The translations under genes and the position numbers were made by a program. Shown piece by piece: positions 8,181 to 16,678 of a stretch of 36,736 nucleotides of DNA (its first letter is position 1; the number at the start of each line of letters is the position of its first letter). Source of the DNA: Bacteroidota bacterium (GTDB lineage: Bacteria; Bacteroidota; Bacteroidia; Chitinophagales; Saprospiraceae); the NCBI GenBank assembly GCA_003045895.1, contig PZPC01000052.1, positions 1 to 36,736 of the forward strand, given 5' to 3'. A model generated the notes under the pieces. The model was given only the letters and a program-made list of their open reading frames with translations. It did no database searches and had not been told where the DNA came from.

Positions 8181-8188
8181 TAATTTTG
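8181..8188 (+). promoter_or_regulatory. candidate -7 promoter element (TAATTTTG) of the DUF4270 gene
   Basis: This is an exact TAnnTTTG match lying after the long hairpin and 80 bases before the lipoprotein ATG. The position supports separate transcription from the GT5-like gene. Confidence 0.4.
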
Positions 8189-8268
8189 CCCACCCACCTT
8201 ATCCTCCTGGATGTATCCTCCGAGGAGCGGCCGCGTGGTGAGTTAAAAATTAAGTACCAAACTATTTT

Positions 8269-9645
8269 ATGAAAAATAATTTCCGGGCCAGCATGGTTGC
8301 CAGTTGTGCCGTCTTGCTATTGTTCTTTACCAGTTGTTCAGATCCCTTGAATGTAGGTGCCGAGTTGTTGGATGAAGATCTGGCCAGTGTCGGTTTTACG
8401 GACACTTTCCAATTAAAGATTCGCACAGAAATAGGCGACTCCGTCCGGGCGTTTTCTCCGTCCAGCAATCCGATTTCGACCTTTCTTTTTGGTCGGACCC
8501 AGGACAATTATTTTGGTACCACGGAAGCAGCCATCTACCTCCAGCCGCTTTTGCTTCGGGACCAGGGTGGCAACTTCGTCCGTTTCGACCAGGGCCGCTT
8601 CTCCGTACTGGACTCGGTGGTGCTGGTGTTGCCCATCGATTCCGCCGGCATTTACGGCATGGTGGACGGCGATTTTGGCGTGGAAGTCTACGAAGTCAAT
8701 GAACCCATCGATGTCGACCCCGACGAAAATGGTTCGATCAACTTTTATTCCAACGTCTCCTTCGGTACCAACCCTATGCCGCTGGCCGCTACTACTTTTC
8801 GGCCCGCCTACCGGGACACGGTATTCATAAAAAGCGTAATCAGCTTTTCGGATACGACGGCGATCAGCCGCCCCCACGTTCGCATCCGGCTGGACAACAG
8901 CTTTGGCCAGCGCTTCCTGGACCAGGATACCTCCGCTTATGTCAATGACTCTACGCTGCTGGACTTCTTCAAAGGTTTGTACATTAAACCTACCGGTACT
9001 TCTGCCGGCTTGATGAATTTCACCGCCAACAACAGCTTCACCGGCATTTATTTCTATTACCGGGACGGGACAGACACCCTTACTTACAACCTGGAAGTAG
9101 GCGGTATCGGCCGCCGGATCAGCCAGTACAAGCACGATTATACGGGTGCTGTTGCCGGGGAATATATTGCCAACCCCAGCACGCAGGACAGCCTTATTTT
9201 TGTACAGGGTATGCAGGGCCTACTGATGGCTTTTGAGGTGCCCACGTTGAAGAACTTCCCCAACCGGGTCATCAACAAAGCAGAATTGGAACTGCACGTA
9301 GCGGCCTTGCCGGATTACGACCTGACGTTTATGCCTCCACCGCTCCAAATTGTTGCCCTTAAAAAAGACGCTAACGGCAACCTGACCGCGATTAGAGATG
9401 TCACCATTTTACCCAACGACCTGAGTTTTTACTTTGGTGGTCAGCCCGTGAAACAAGCAGATGGGTCCTATATCTACACCTTTAATCTATCGGTCCATAC
9501 CCAATACCTGATCGATGGTTCTGAGCCGGATACGGTTTATCTGTCGGTGCTTCCCCGCGCTGGAAATGCATCCCGGGTTATCTTCAAAGGGCCTGGAGCC
9601 CTGGGAAATCCCGCTATTTTGAAGATTTCGTTTACGGACCTATAG
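8269..9645 (+). CDS. DUF4270 family lipoprotein
   Basis: The 458-residue protein has an N-terminal hydrophobic stretch and a lipobox ending FTSC at Cys23, so it should be lipid-anchored in the periplasm or on the outer membrane. The mature part is rich in beta-strand-type sequence, begins DPLNVGAELLDED, and shows the pattern of DUF4270, a Bacteroidota family of unknown function: GDS, FGRTQDNYFG and LDSVVLVLP near the start, and repeated KAELELHV-type strands later. No catalytic residues can be assigned. It sits between the GT5-like gene and glmS, an order I recall as conserved in the phylum, so a link with envelope construction is possible but unproved. Confidence 0.8.
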   Translation: MKNNFRASMVASCAVLLLFFTSCSDPLNVGAELLDEDLASVGFTDTFQLKIRTEIGDSVRAFSPSSNPISTFLFGRTQDNYFGTTEAAIYLQPLLLRDQGGNFVRFDQGRFSVLDSVVLVLPIDSAGIYGMVDGDFGVEVYEVNEPIDVDPDENGSINFYSNVSFGTNPMPLAATTFRPAYRDTVFIKSVISFSDTTAISRPHVRIRLDNSFGQRFLDQDTSAYVNDSTLLDFFKGLYIKPTGTSAGLMNFTANNSFTGIYFYYRDGTDTLTYNLEVGGIGRRISQYKHDYTGAVAGEYIANPSTQDSLIFVQGMQGLLMAFEVPTLKNFPNRVINKAELELHVAALPDYDLTFMPPPLQIVALKKDANGNLTAIRDVTILPNDLSFYFGGQPVKQADGSYIYTFNLSVHTQYLIDGSEPDTVYLSVLPRAGNASRVIFKGPGALGNPAILKISFTDL

Positions 9646-9752
9646 GGCTAATTGGCAAAAAAAAAGCAGATTCAAACAAAATAAACAGAATATCGTGGTA
9701 TTTTACCGTTTATAAACCTTGTTACTCTAAACTAGATCAAAAAAACAATCAA

Positions 9753-11591
9753 ATGTGCGGAATTGTAGCCTATCTAGGGGCTCGCAATGCTTATCCTGTA
9801 CTCATTAAGGGACTGCAAAGACTCGAGTACCGTGGATACGATAGTGCTGGTGTAGCACTAATGAATGGCGACCTCAATATTTATAAAAGAAAAGGAAAAG
9901 TTCAGGACCTGATTGATTTTGCCGCCGAGCAGAATCATGCGGGTCATCTGGGGATTGGTCACACCCGCTGGGCAACCCATGGTGTTCCGGACAACATCAA
10001 TGCCCACCCTCACCGATCGGGTAACGGACGACTAGCCCTGGTTCACAACGGTATCATTGAAAATTACGTACTGCTCAAGACCGCCCTCGAAAAAGAAGGC
10101 CACGTTTTTCAGAGCCAGACAGATACAGAGGTGCTCACCCACCTGATTGAAGCCATTCAGGAACGAGACCAACTCCCGCTCGAAGAGGCTGTTCGCATTG
10201 CCCTCACCCGGGTGACCGGCGCTTATGCCATTGTTGTTATTGACCAACAAGATCCCACCAAAATTGTGGCCGCCCGTAAAGCCAGCCCCCTGGTAGTTGG
10301 TTTGGGTAAAGACGAATTCTTCCTGGCTTCTGACGCGACCCCCATTATTGAATACACCAACCGGGTGGTTTACCTGGACGACGAACAGATCGCCGTGATC
10401 AGTCTGGCTGACGGTCTCCAACTGCGGTCGATCGGCAACGAGGTTCAGACGCCCTTCGTGCACCAGCTGGATATGAACATCGAAGAGCTGGAAAAGGGCG
10501 GTTATGACTTCTTCATGCTCAAGGAAATCAACGAACAACCCCAAACGGTAGCCGACTGTATGCGCGGCCGGCTCAACGCCGAAGAAGGCTGGATTCGGCT
10601 GGGTGGACTCGAAGAATTTGCCAACCGCGTACTGCAGGCCGACCGCTTTATTATTGCCGCCTGTGGAACCTCCTGGCACGCGGGGCTCATCGCCGAGTAC
10701 CTGTTCGAAGACCTGGCCCGCATTCCGGTAGAAGTGGAATACGCCTCGGAATTGCGTTACCGCAACCCGATTATCCGCGAAAAAGACCTGGTCATCGCGA
10801 TTTCTCAGTCTGGTGAAACAGCCGATACCCTGGCGGCCCTGGAACTCGCCAAACAAAAAGGCGCCATGCTTTTTGGCATTGTCAACTCCGTAGGTTCTTC
10901 CATTGCCCGCATCACCGACGCCGGGTGCTACATTCACGCTGGCCCCGAAATTGGGGTGGCCTCAACCAAGGCCTTCACCGGCCAGGTGAGTCTGCTGACA
11001 ATGATGGCGCTGAGTCTGGCACAAAAGAAGGGGACCATCTCCAATTCCTATTTTCGGCAATTGGTCAGTGAATTGGCCAATATCCCCGATAAGATTCGAC
11101 AGGTATTGGAAAAGGATGAGCAAATCCGCTATATTGCGGGCGAAATTAAAGACCACCCCAATGCGTTATACCTGGGAAGGGGCTATAATTTCCCCGTAGC
11201 GCTGGAAGGTGCCCTCAAATTGAAAGAAATTTCCTACATCCACGCCGAAGGTTACCCGGCAGCTGAAATGAAACACGGGCCCATTGCCCTGATTGACGAA
11301 AATATGCCGGTCATTGTCATTACGACCAACCGGAGCGCTTACGATAAAATCGTAAGCAATATTCAAGAAGTGAAAGCCCGCAAGGGTTTTGTTATTGCAA
11401 TTGTTAACGAAGGAGATACGATAATCAGTAAAATGGCCGATCACGTCATTGAAATTCCTCAAACTGAGGAGCCTTTCACCCCACTCTTATCCGTAATTCC
11501 ACTACAGTTATTGTCTTACCATATCGCCTTACTGCGTGGTTGCAACGTGGATCAGCCCCGCAACCTGGCCAAGTCGGTAACTGTGGAATAA
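9753..11591 (+). CDS. glmS: glutamine--fructose-6-phosphate aminotransferase GlmS
   Basis: This 612-residue enzyme makes glucosamine-6-phosphate from fructose-6-phosphate and glutamine, the entry step to UDP-GlcNAc. Cys2 directly after the initiator Met is the N-terminal glutaminase nucleophile. HTRWATHG and HNGIIENY mark the glutaminase domain. Two SIS sugar-isomerase domains follow, with GTSWHAGL and SQSGETADT in the first, and the C-terminus PRNLAKSVTVE is canonical. Length is normal and the protein looks complete. The DUF4290 gene begins 13 bases after the stop, so they are likely co-transcribed. The 107-base upstream gap shows no glmS ribozyme core that I can recognise. Confidence 0.97.
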   Translation: MCGIVAYLGARNAYPVLIKGLQRLEYRGYDSAGVALMNGDLNIYKRKGKVQDLIDFAAEQNHAGHLGIGHTRWATHGVPDNINAHPHRSGNGRLALVHNGIIENYVLLKTALEKEGHVFQSQTDTEVLTHLIEAIQERDQLPLEEAVRIALTRVTGAYAIVVIDQQDPTKIVAARKASPLVVGLGKDEFFLASDATPIIEYTNRVVYLDDEQIAVISLADGLQLRSIGNEVQTPFVHQLDMNIEELEKGGYDFFMLKEINEQPQTVADCMRGRLNAEEGWIRLGGLEEFANRVLQADRFIIAACGTSWHAGLIAEYLFEDLARIPVEVEYASELRYRNPIIREKDLVIAISQSGETADTLAALELAKQKGAMLFGIVNSVGSSIARITDAGCYIHAGPEIGVASTKAFTGQVSLLTMMALSLAQKKGTISNSYFRQLVSELANIPDKIRQVLEKDEQIRYIAGEIKDHPNALYLGRGYNFPVALEGALKLKEISYIHAEGYPAAEMKHGPIALIDENMPVIVITTNRSAYDKIVSNIQEVKARKGFVIAIVNEGDTIISKMADHVIEIPQTEEPFTPLLSVIPLQLLSYHIALLRGCNVDQPRNLAKSVTVE

Positions 11592-11604
11592 ATAAATAAA
11601 AATT

Positions 11605-12330
11605 ATGATAGACTGGAATATGACCTACAACTCGGCGAAGGATACCCTTATTATCCCCGAATACGGCAGGCATGTGCAGTTGTTGGTCGACCACGCCAAA
11701 ACCATTGAAGATCCGGTGCTGCGCCAACGCCTGGCCGAACGCATCATCAGGCTGATGATGCAGATGGTTCCGCAAAACCGCAACATCGAGGATTACCGGG
11801 GCAAGCTCTGGCGCCACCTGTTTCGCATTGCGAAAAACGAACTCAACGTATCACCTCCGGATGACATCAAAATGCCAACCGAGGTGAGTGGCAAGTTCAC
11901 GCCCGACCACGTCGGTTATCCGGCGTCGGAAGCGCGCTACCGCCACTATGGGCACAATGTGCAAACCATGATCAAGAAGGCGATTGCCATGGAAGAAGGT
12001 CCGAAGCGCGATGGTTTCGTTGCAGCGATCGCTGCCTACATGAAACTCGCCTACAAAACCTGGAACCGGGAGCACTACGTGAGTGACGACGTCATTAAAG
12101 CCGACCTCAAGACCCTGTCCAACGGCGCCCTGGTCCTTCCCGACGAACAGTCGCTGGAAAACCTGGTCAGCAATACGGCTCCTCGCCGCAGTGCCACCGG
12201 TGGCCGCAGCAGCGGAGGATCTGCCAAGCGTTCTTCGGGCAGCAGTTATGGAAGTAGCAGCAACCGCGGAGGAGGAGGCCGCCGCAACAACAACAATACC
12301 AGCGGAGGCCGCCGGAGTTATAAGAAATGA
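11605..12330 (+). CDS. DUF4290 family protein with basic Gly/Ser/Arg/Asn-rich tail
   Basis: The 241-residue protein has a predicted helical, soluble core (about 1-185, with YGRHVQLLVDHA and YGHNVQTMIKKA). From about residue 188 a disordered tail rich in Gly, Ser, Arg and Asn follows, with NRGGGGRR and GGRR patterns that resemble RGG-type nucleic-acid-binding tails. No signal peptide or membrane segment is present, so it is cytoplasmic. The core matches DUF4290, a Bacteroidota family of unknown function. It starts 13 bases after glmS and precedes murA, so it is embedded in a UDP-GlcNAc to peptidoglycan cluster. A regulatory or scaffolding role there is a guess. A strong hairpin separates it from murA. 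Confidence 0.8.
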   Translation: MIDWNMTYNSAKDTLIIPEYGRHVQLLVDHAKTIEDPVLRQRLAERIIRLMMQMVPQNRNIEDYRGKLWRHLFRIAKNELNVSPPDDIKMPTEVSGKFTPDHVGYPASEARYRHYGHNVQTMIKKAIAMEEGPKRDGFVAAIAAYMKLAYKTWNREHYVSDDVIKADLKTLSNGALVLPDEQSLENLVSNTAPRRSATGGRSSGGSAKRSSGSSYGSSSNRGGGGRRNNNNTSGGRRSYKK

Positions 12331-12408
12331 GCTCTTCAGGTTGAAATCCAGTAATACATCCAGCTCTTTTGGTCCAGGGTATACCTGCGGTTTCAGCTGC
12401 TTTTTACA

Positions 12409-12449
12409 ACTAGACTTGTTCTGCCTTCGTGTTGCAGAACAAGTCTAGT
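12409..12449 (+). terminator. perfect 16-bp stem hairpin between the DUF4290 gene and murA
   Basis: ACTAGACTTGTTCTGC (12409-12424) pairs perfectly with GCAGAACAAGTCTAGT (12434-12449) around a 9-base loop, followed by AATTTTAAAA. The stem is very stable but the T-run is weak. It could terminate or attenuate transcription of the glmS-DUF4290 unit. It ends 17 bases before the murA ATG, so it may also affect murA translation. Confidence 0.65.
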
Positions 12450-12466
12450 AATTTTAAAACACAAGT

Positions 12467-13789
12467 ATGCAAACATCCGGGACCTTCACCATTGAAGGCG
12501 GCCACCAACTCCAGGGAGAGATTGTTCCGCAAGGCGCAAAAAACGAAGCATTACAGGTTTTGTGTGCAGTTTTACTGACTTCCGAACCGGTTACCATCAG
12601 TAATTTACCCGCGATCCTGGATGTGGAACTGCTCATCAACCTGCTGCGTGGGCTGGGGGTAGCGGTCACCCAACTGACTCCTCATAGCTACCGATTCATC
12701 GCCAAAGACGTTGACCTGGACTACGTCCTGACCCAGGATTTTATCCGCGATGCCAGCCGCATTCGCGGTTCGGTCATGCTCATCGGGCCATTGCTGGCGC
12801 GTTTTGGGCAAGCTTCTCTCCCCAAGCCCGGTGGGGATAAGATTGGTCGGCGCCGACTGGATACCCATTTGTTGGGCCTGGAGCAGCTCGGGGGGCATTT
12901 TTCTTTCAATGCCGAGCGCAACCTCTATACCTTTAAAGCCCAGGGACGCCTACAGGGCTGTTACATCCACATGGACGAAATCTCCGTCACCGGAACGGCC
13001 AATGTCGTCATGTCTGCCGTTCTTGCCGAGGGCGAAACCATCCTCTACAATGCAGCCTGCGAACCCTACGTGCAACAACTCTGCCGGATGCTGCAACAGA
13101 TGGGGGCCAAAATCGAGGGCATTGGTTCCAACCGATTGATCATTAATGGTGTTGAAACCTTGTCTGGAGCGGAACACCGTTTGCTGCCCGACATGATCGA
13201 AATAGGTAGCTTCATCGGGCTGGCCGCGATGACCCAGTCCGAAATTACCATCAAAGACGCCCGGATTGACCAATTGGGTATTATCCCCAATGTCTTCCGC
13301 CGCCTGGGCATCGAAATTATTGAGCGCGGTGATGATCTTTACCTGCCGGCTCAGGAAGAATTTGAAATCCAAACCTTCATCGACGGGTCGATCCTGACGA
13401 TCTATGACGCCCCCTGGCCGGGCTTCACCCCCGACCTGATGAGCGTGGTGCTGGTAGCCGCAACGCAGTCGAAAGGCAGTGTGCTGGTGCACCAGAAAAT
13501 GTTTGAAAGCCGCTTGTTCTTCGTCGATAAACTTATCGACATGGGGGCCCAAATTATCCTCTGCGATCCCCACCGGGCAACGGTGATCGGCCTCAACCGG
13601 CGGTTTCAGCTGCGCGGCATCGAAATGACTTCCCCCGATATCCGCGCAGGCGTGGCTCTGCTGATTGCAGCGCTCTCGGCCAAAGGCACCAGCCGGATTC
13701 ACAATATCAACCAAATTGACCGGGGCTACGAACGCATCGACGAACGCCTGCGGGCGCTTGGCGCAAAAATTTCCCGTTCAGAAGAATAA
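12467..13789 (+). CDS. murA: UDP-N-acetylglucosamine 1-carboxyvinyltransferase MurA (Asp-type active site)
   Basis: This 440-residue enzyme transfers enolpyruvate from PEP to UDP-GlcNAc, the first committed step of peptidoglycan synthesis in the cytoplasm. GAKNEAL supplies Lys25 (Lys22 in E. coli). PWPGF followed by Asp323 gives the catalytic Asp. The active-site loop reads PGGDKIGRRRLDTH at 121-134, so the usual Cys115 is Asp124. That Cys-to-Asp exchange is known in other bacteria to keep activity while preventing fosfomycin alkylation, so intrinsic fosfomycin resistance is expected. The gene follows DUF4290 by 136 bases, a gap filled largely by a perfect hairpin, and is followed by a DUF4286 gene. 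Confidence 0.96.
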   Translation: MQTSGTFTIEGGHQLQGEIVPQGAKNEALQVLCAVLLTSEPVTISNLPAILDVELLINLLRGLGVAVTQLTPHSYRFIAKDVDLDYVLTQDFIRDASRIRGSVMLIGPLLARFGQASLPKPGGDKIGRRRLDTHLLGLEQLGGHFSFNAERNLYTFKAQGRLQGCYIHMDEISVTGTANVVMSAVLAEGETILYNAACEPYVQQLCRMLQQMGAKIEGIGSNRLIINGVETLSGAEHRLLPDMIEIGSFIGLAAMTQSEITIKDARIDQLGIIPNVFRRLGIEIIERGDDLYLPAQEEFEIQTFIDGSILTIYDAPWPGFTPDLMSVVLVAATQSKGSVLVHQKMFESRLFFVDKLIDMGAQIILCDPHRATVIGLNRRFQLRGIEMTSPDIRAGVALLIAALSAKGTSRIHNINQIDRGYERIDERLRALGAKISRSEE

Positions 13790-13858
13790 CAACGCTTAAC
13801 TTAATCTACTGATTTCGAGTGGCCTTTGAGCCCTCCCTGGTACCAGCAGCAAAATGAT

Positions 13859-14176
13859 ATGATTTTATACAACGTTACCGTAAAGGTTAATCATCAGATT
13901 CACGACAACTGGCTTGCCTGGATGAAGGTCGTACACTTACCCGCCATGATGGCTACAGGCTTGTTTTCGGAATATACCATCTCGCGTTTACTGGGAACTG
14001 ACGAATCCGATGGGTTTACTTACAGTGTGCAGTACCTGGCCAAAGACTTCGCCGCTTACCAAACCTATCAGGAAAAACACGCGGCCGATATGCAAAAGCA
14101 ACACCAGACCCAGTATCCCGACCAATTTGTGGCTTTTCGCACCATTATGAAAGTGATTGAGCGCGGCCTGGAGTAA
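13859..14176 (+). CDS. DUF4286 family small protein
   Basis: The 105-residue soluble protein begins MILYNVTVKVNHQIHDNWLA, the typical opening of DUF4286, and contains HLPAMMATGLFSEY and YPDQFVAFRTIMKVIE. The family has no assigned function; its size and alternating strand/helix pattern would suit a dimeric alpha/beta fold, which is inference. An upstream TTG would add 11 non-family residues, so the ATG at 13859 is preferred. It follows murA after 69 bases in the same direction and could be the last gene of that unit. Confidence 0.8.
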   Translation: MILYNVTVKVNHQIHDNWLAWMKVVHLPAMMATGLFSEYTISRLLGTDESDGFTYSVQYLAKDFAAYQTYQEKHAADMQKQHQTQYPDQFVAFRTIMKVIERGLE

Positions 14177-14224
14177 TGCGCACAACCTTTTGCCGCATTT
14201 CACAGTTTTAACCTTCAGATTCAC

Positions 14225-14286
14225 TGCAACTTAGGGGCAATAGGCAGCACAGCCCTGAAAAGTTGGACTTACCTGCCTAAGTTGCA
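14225..14286 (+). repeat. 11-bp inverted repeat upstream of the DUF5916 gene
   Basis: TGCAACTTAGG (14225-14235) is perfectly complementary to CCTAAGTTGCA (14276-14286) across a 40-base spacer. The right arm ends 20 bases before the ATG at 14307. It could be an mRNA hairpin or a two-site operator; no T-run follows it. Confidence 0.45.
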
Positions 14287-14306
14287 CGATTATTGGTTAT
14301 ACTAGT

Positions 14307-16535
14307 ATGAACTTGCGCAAAATGAAAAATCTACTTTTAGCACTACTGTGCTTATGTGGGCCGGTCCTGCTCGTAGGACAAATGGTACTGTCAGCTCCCG
14401 CTACGGACGAAGGTATCCAACTGCAACGTACCCAGGAGCGCATTACTATTGATGGAGATTTGCGGGAATCAGCCTGGTACACCGGAAAATCAGCCACGAA
14501 CTTTTGGGAAAATTTCCCCTCGGATACTGCTCGTTGTTCCTGGAAGACCGAAATCTTCATGACTTACGACGAGGAATTTCTCTACATCGGCGCCAGGTGT
14601 TATGCCCCCGGCAAGGATTACATTGTCCCCAGCCTGCGCCGCGATTACCGCGCCGGCGGAAGTGACAACATTACCTTCCTCATTGACCCTTTCCGCGACC
14701 GCACCAATGCCTTTGTTTTTGGGATGAATCCCTACGGGGTCATGCGCGAAGCACTCATCTCCAACGGCGGGCGATCAACCGACGACTGGCTCGATGAGTG
14801 GGACAACAAGTGGAAAGGAGAATCTGCCATTTTTGACGATTACTGGTCGTGCGAAATCGCCATCCCTTTTAGTACCATTCGCTTTCCTGAAGGCGAAAAA
14901 TCCTGGAATTTCAACAGCTATCGCTTCGATACCCAAAGCAATACCCGCTCTACCTGGCAACCCATTCCCCAGAACCAGATCATTATGAGCCTGGCCTACA
15001 TGGGCAATATGACCTGGGAAGATGCCCCAGCCGTAGCGGGGAAAAGTATCTCTATCATTCCCTTCCTGGCGGGGGGGATAGCGCGCAACCACGAGGAAGG
15101 ACTGCCTTCCGAAACGGATTTCAGCTTTGGTGGAGATGCCAAAATTGCCATCACCTCGGGTCTCAACCTGGACTTGACCATCAACCCTGATTTCAGTCAG
15201 GTTGAAGTGGATCAGCAGGTCATCAATTTGGACCGCTTTGAGGTTTTCTTTCCCGAACGGCGACAGTTTTTTCTGGAAAATTCCGACCTCTTCGGGACTT
15301 TTGGTGACGACCGGGCCAACCCTTTTTTCTCCCGCCGTATTGGGGTGGCTACCAATACCGACAACGAAGCTTTTCCGACGCCTATCTACTACGGCGCCCG
15401 CCTGAGTGGTAAACTGGATAACAATTGGCGCATTGGCTTGCTGAACATGCAAACGGCCCGCGACCCCGAGAACAACCTGCCCAGCTACAATTATACGGTT
15501 GCTGCTCTGCAACGCAAAGTCTTTTCCCGCTCCAATGTAGGAGTGATCCTGGTGAACAAGCAAAACTTTGGCGACAACCAGTCGGACACCACCGCTTACT
15601 ACTCCGACTTCAACCGCGTGCTGGGCATTGATTACAACCTGGCCTCGGCAGACAACAACTGGCTGGGTAAATTTTATTTCCACCACTCCTTCTCGCCCGT
15701 GCAAGGGGTTTCTCCCTATTCCCATGGTGCGCGAATCGACTACCGGAGTCGCAACTTTGCCTTTGGTATGGAGGAACGATTTGTGGGTGAGGAATTCAAT
15801 GCCGAAGTAGGTTTTGTCCCCCGCACCAACTATTTCCAGTTTAATCCGCGGGCCGAACTCTTCTTTTATCCAAGCAAAGGTGGAATCAACCGACACGGCC
15901 CTACTATTCGTACCCGCTACATCTGGACACCTGAAGAAGGCAGCACCGATCGGCGAACGTCCTTGTCCTGGAATTTCAGCTACGCCAACAACAGTAACCT
16001 GAGCTTCACGGCTACCAACGAATATGTCTACCTCCTCGATTCGTTTGATCCCTCGGGTACGGAAGCTACCGAACTGCCCGGACAACAAGGGTATCAGTAC
16101 GCCTTCTTTTCGGCAGAATACCGCTCCGATCAGCGCAAAAAGTTTTCCTTCGGCCTCGAGCCCAGTGTGGGGGAATTCTTCAATGGCCACCGCTACGGCA
16201 TTTCTACCAATCTGACCTGGCGCTATCAACCCCTGGGCCAAATTGCCCTCACGACCAATTACAACTACATCGACCTTCCGGCGCCCTACGCCAGCACCAG
16301 CCTGTTCCTCATCGGACCCCGCATCGACCTGACGTTTACAAAAAACATCTTCCTGACGGCCTTCTTTCAGTTCAACGACCAGATCGACAACGTCAATATC
16401 AATACCCGCTTGCAGTGGCGCTTTGCGCCAGTCTCCGATTTTTTCCTGGTCTATACGGACAACTACCATTCCCTCGACTGGAACGTGAAGAACCGCTCCC
16501 TGGTGGCTAAGCTGACCTACTGGCTGAATACCTAA
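14307..16535 (+). CDS. DUF5916 family outer-membrane protein with N-terminal CBM9-like domain
   Basis: The 742-residue protein has a signal peptide (about 1-24), a domain at about 38-220 resembling carbohydrate-binding module family 9 (ITIDGDLRESAW, then FLYIGARCYAP), and a long C-terminal region of alternating strands that should form an outer-membrane beta-barrel. The segment NLDRFEVFFPERRQFFLE near 306-323 is the hallmark of DUF5916. The family is common in Bacteroidota and lacks a firm function; some members are called carbohydrate-binding outer-membrane proteins. An alternative start at Met6 (14322) is equally plausible for the signal peptide. It converges on the ankyrin gene with a 143-base gap that shows no clear terminator hairpin. 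Confidence 0.85.
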   Translation: MNLRKMKNLLLALLCLCGPVLLVGQMVLSAPATDEGIQLQRTQERITIDGDLRESAWYTGKSATNFWENFPSDTARCSWKTEIFMTYDEEFLYIGARCYAPGKDYIVPSLRRDYRAGGSDNITFLIDPFRDRTNAFVFGMNPYGVMREALISNGGRSTDDWLDEWDNKWKGESAIFDDYWSCEIAIPFSTIRFPEGEKSWNFNSYRFDTQSNTRSTWQPIPQNQIIMSLAYMGNMTWEDAPAVAGKSISIIPFLAGGIARNHEEGLPSETDFSFGGDAKIAITSGLNLDLTINPDFSQVEVDQQVINLDRFEVFFPERRQFFLENSDLFGTFGDDRANPFFSRRIGVATNTDNEAFPTPIYYGARLSGKLDNNWRIGLLNMQTARDPENNLPSYNYTVAALQRKVFSRSNVGVILVNKQNFGDNQSDTTAYYSDFNRVLGIDYNLASADNNWLGKFYFHHSFSPVQGVSPYSHGARIDYRSRNFAFGMEERFVGEEFNAEVGFVPRTNYFQFNPRAELFFYPSKGGINRHGPTIRTRYIWTPEEGSTDRRTSLSWNFSYANNSNLSFTATNEYVYLLDSFDPSGTEATELPGQQGYQYAFFSAEYRSDQRKKFSFGLEPSVGEFFNGHRYGISTNLTWRYQPLGQIALTTNYNYIDLPAPYASTSLFLIGPRIDLTFTKNIFLTAFFQFNDQIDNVNINTRLQWRFAPVSDFFLVYTDNYHSLDWNVKNRSLVAKLTYWLNT

Positions 16536-16678
16536 GCCAATTCGGCGCCCGCCTAAAAAAAAGCACCCAGCAGATCATTGTCTACGGGGCGCTACATTTG
16601 GTTGTATGGGGCGTAATTGTCCTGCTTCAGGGTAGGCTTACGCTATTGGGGGAGATTGGGGAGTTGAGCTGGTTTCCG

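Noticed and set aside
9646-9752. possible glmS ribozyme upstream of glmS
   Set aside because: The gap is short and AT-rich and I see no ribozyme core. The element is typical of Firmicutes.
14775-16469. 564-codon antisense frame within the DUF5916 gene
   Set aside because: It is a shadow of a recognisable outer-membrane protein and has no signal, domain or promoter of its own.
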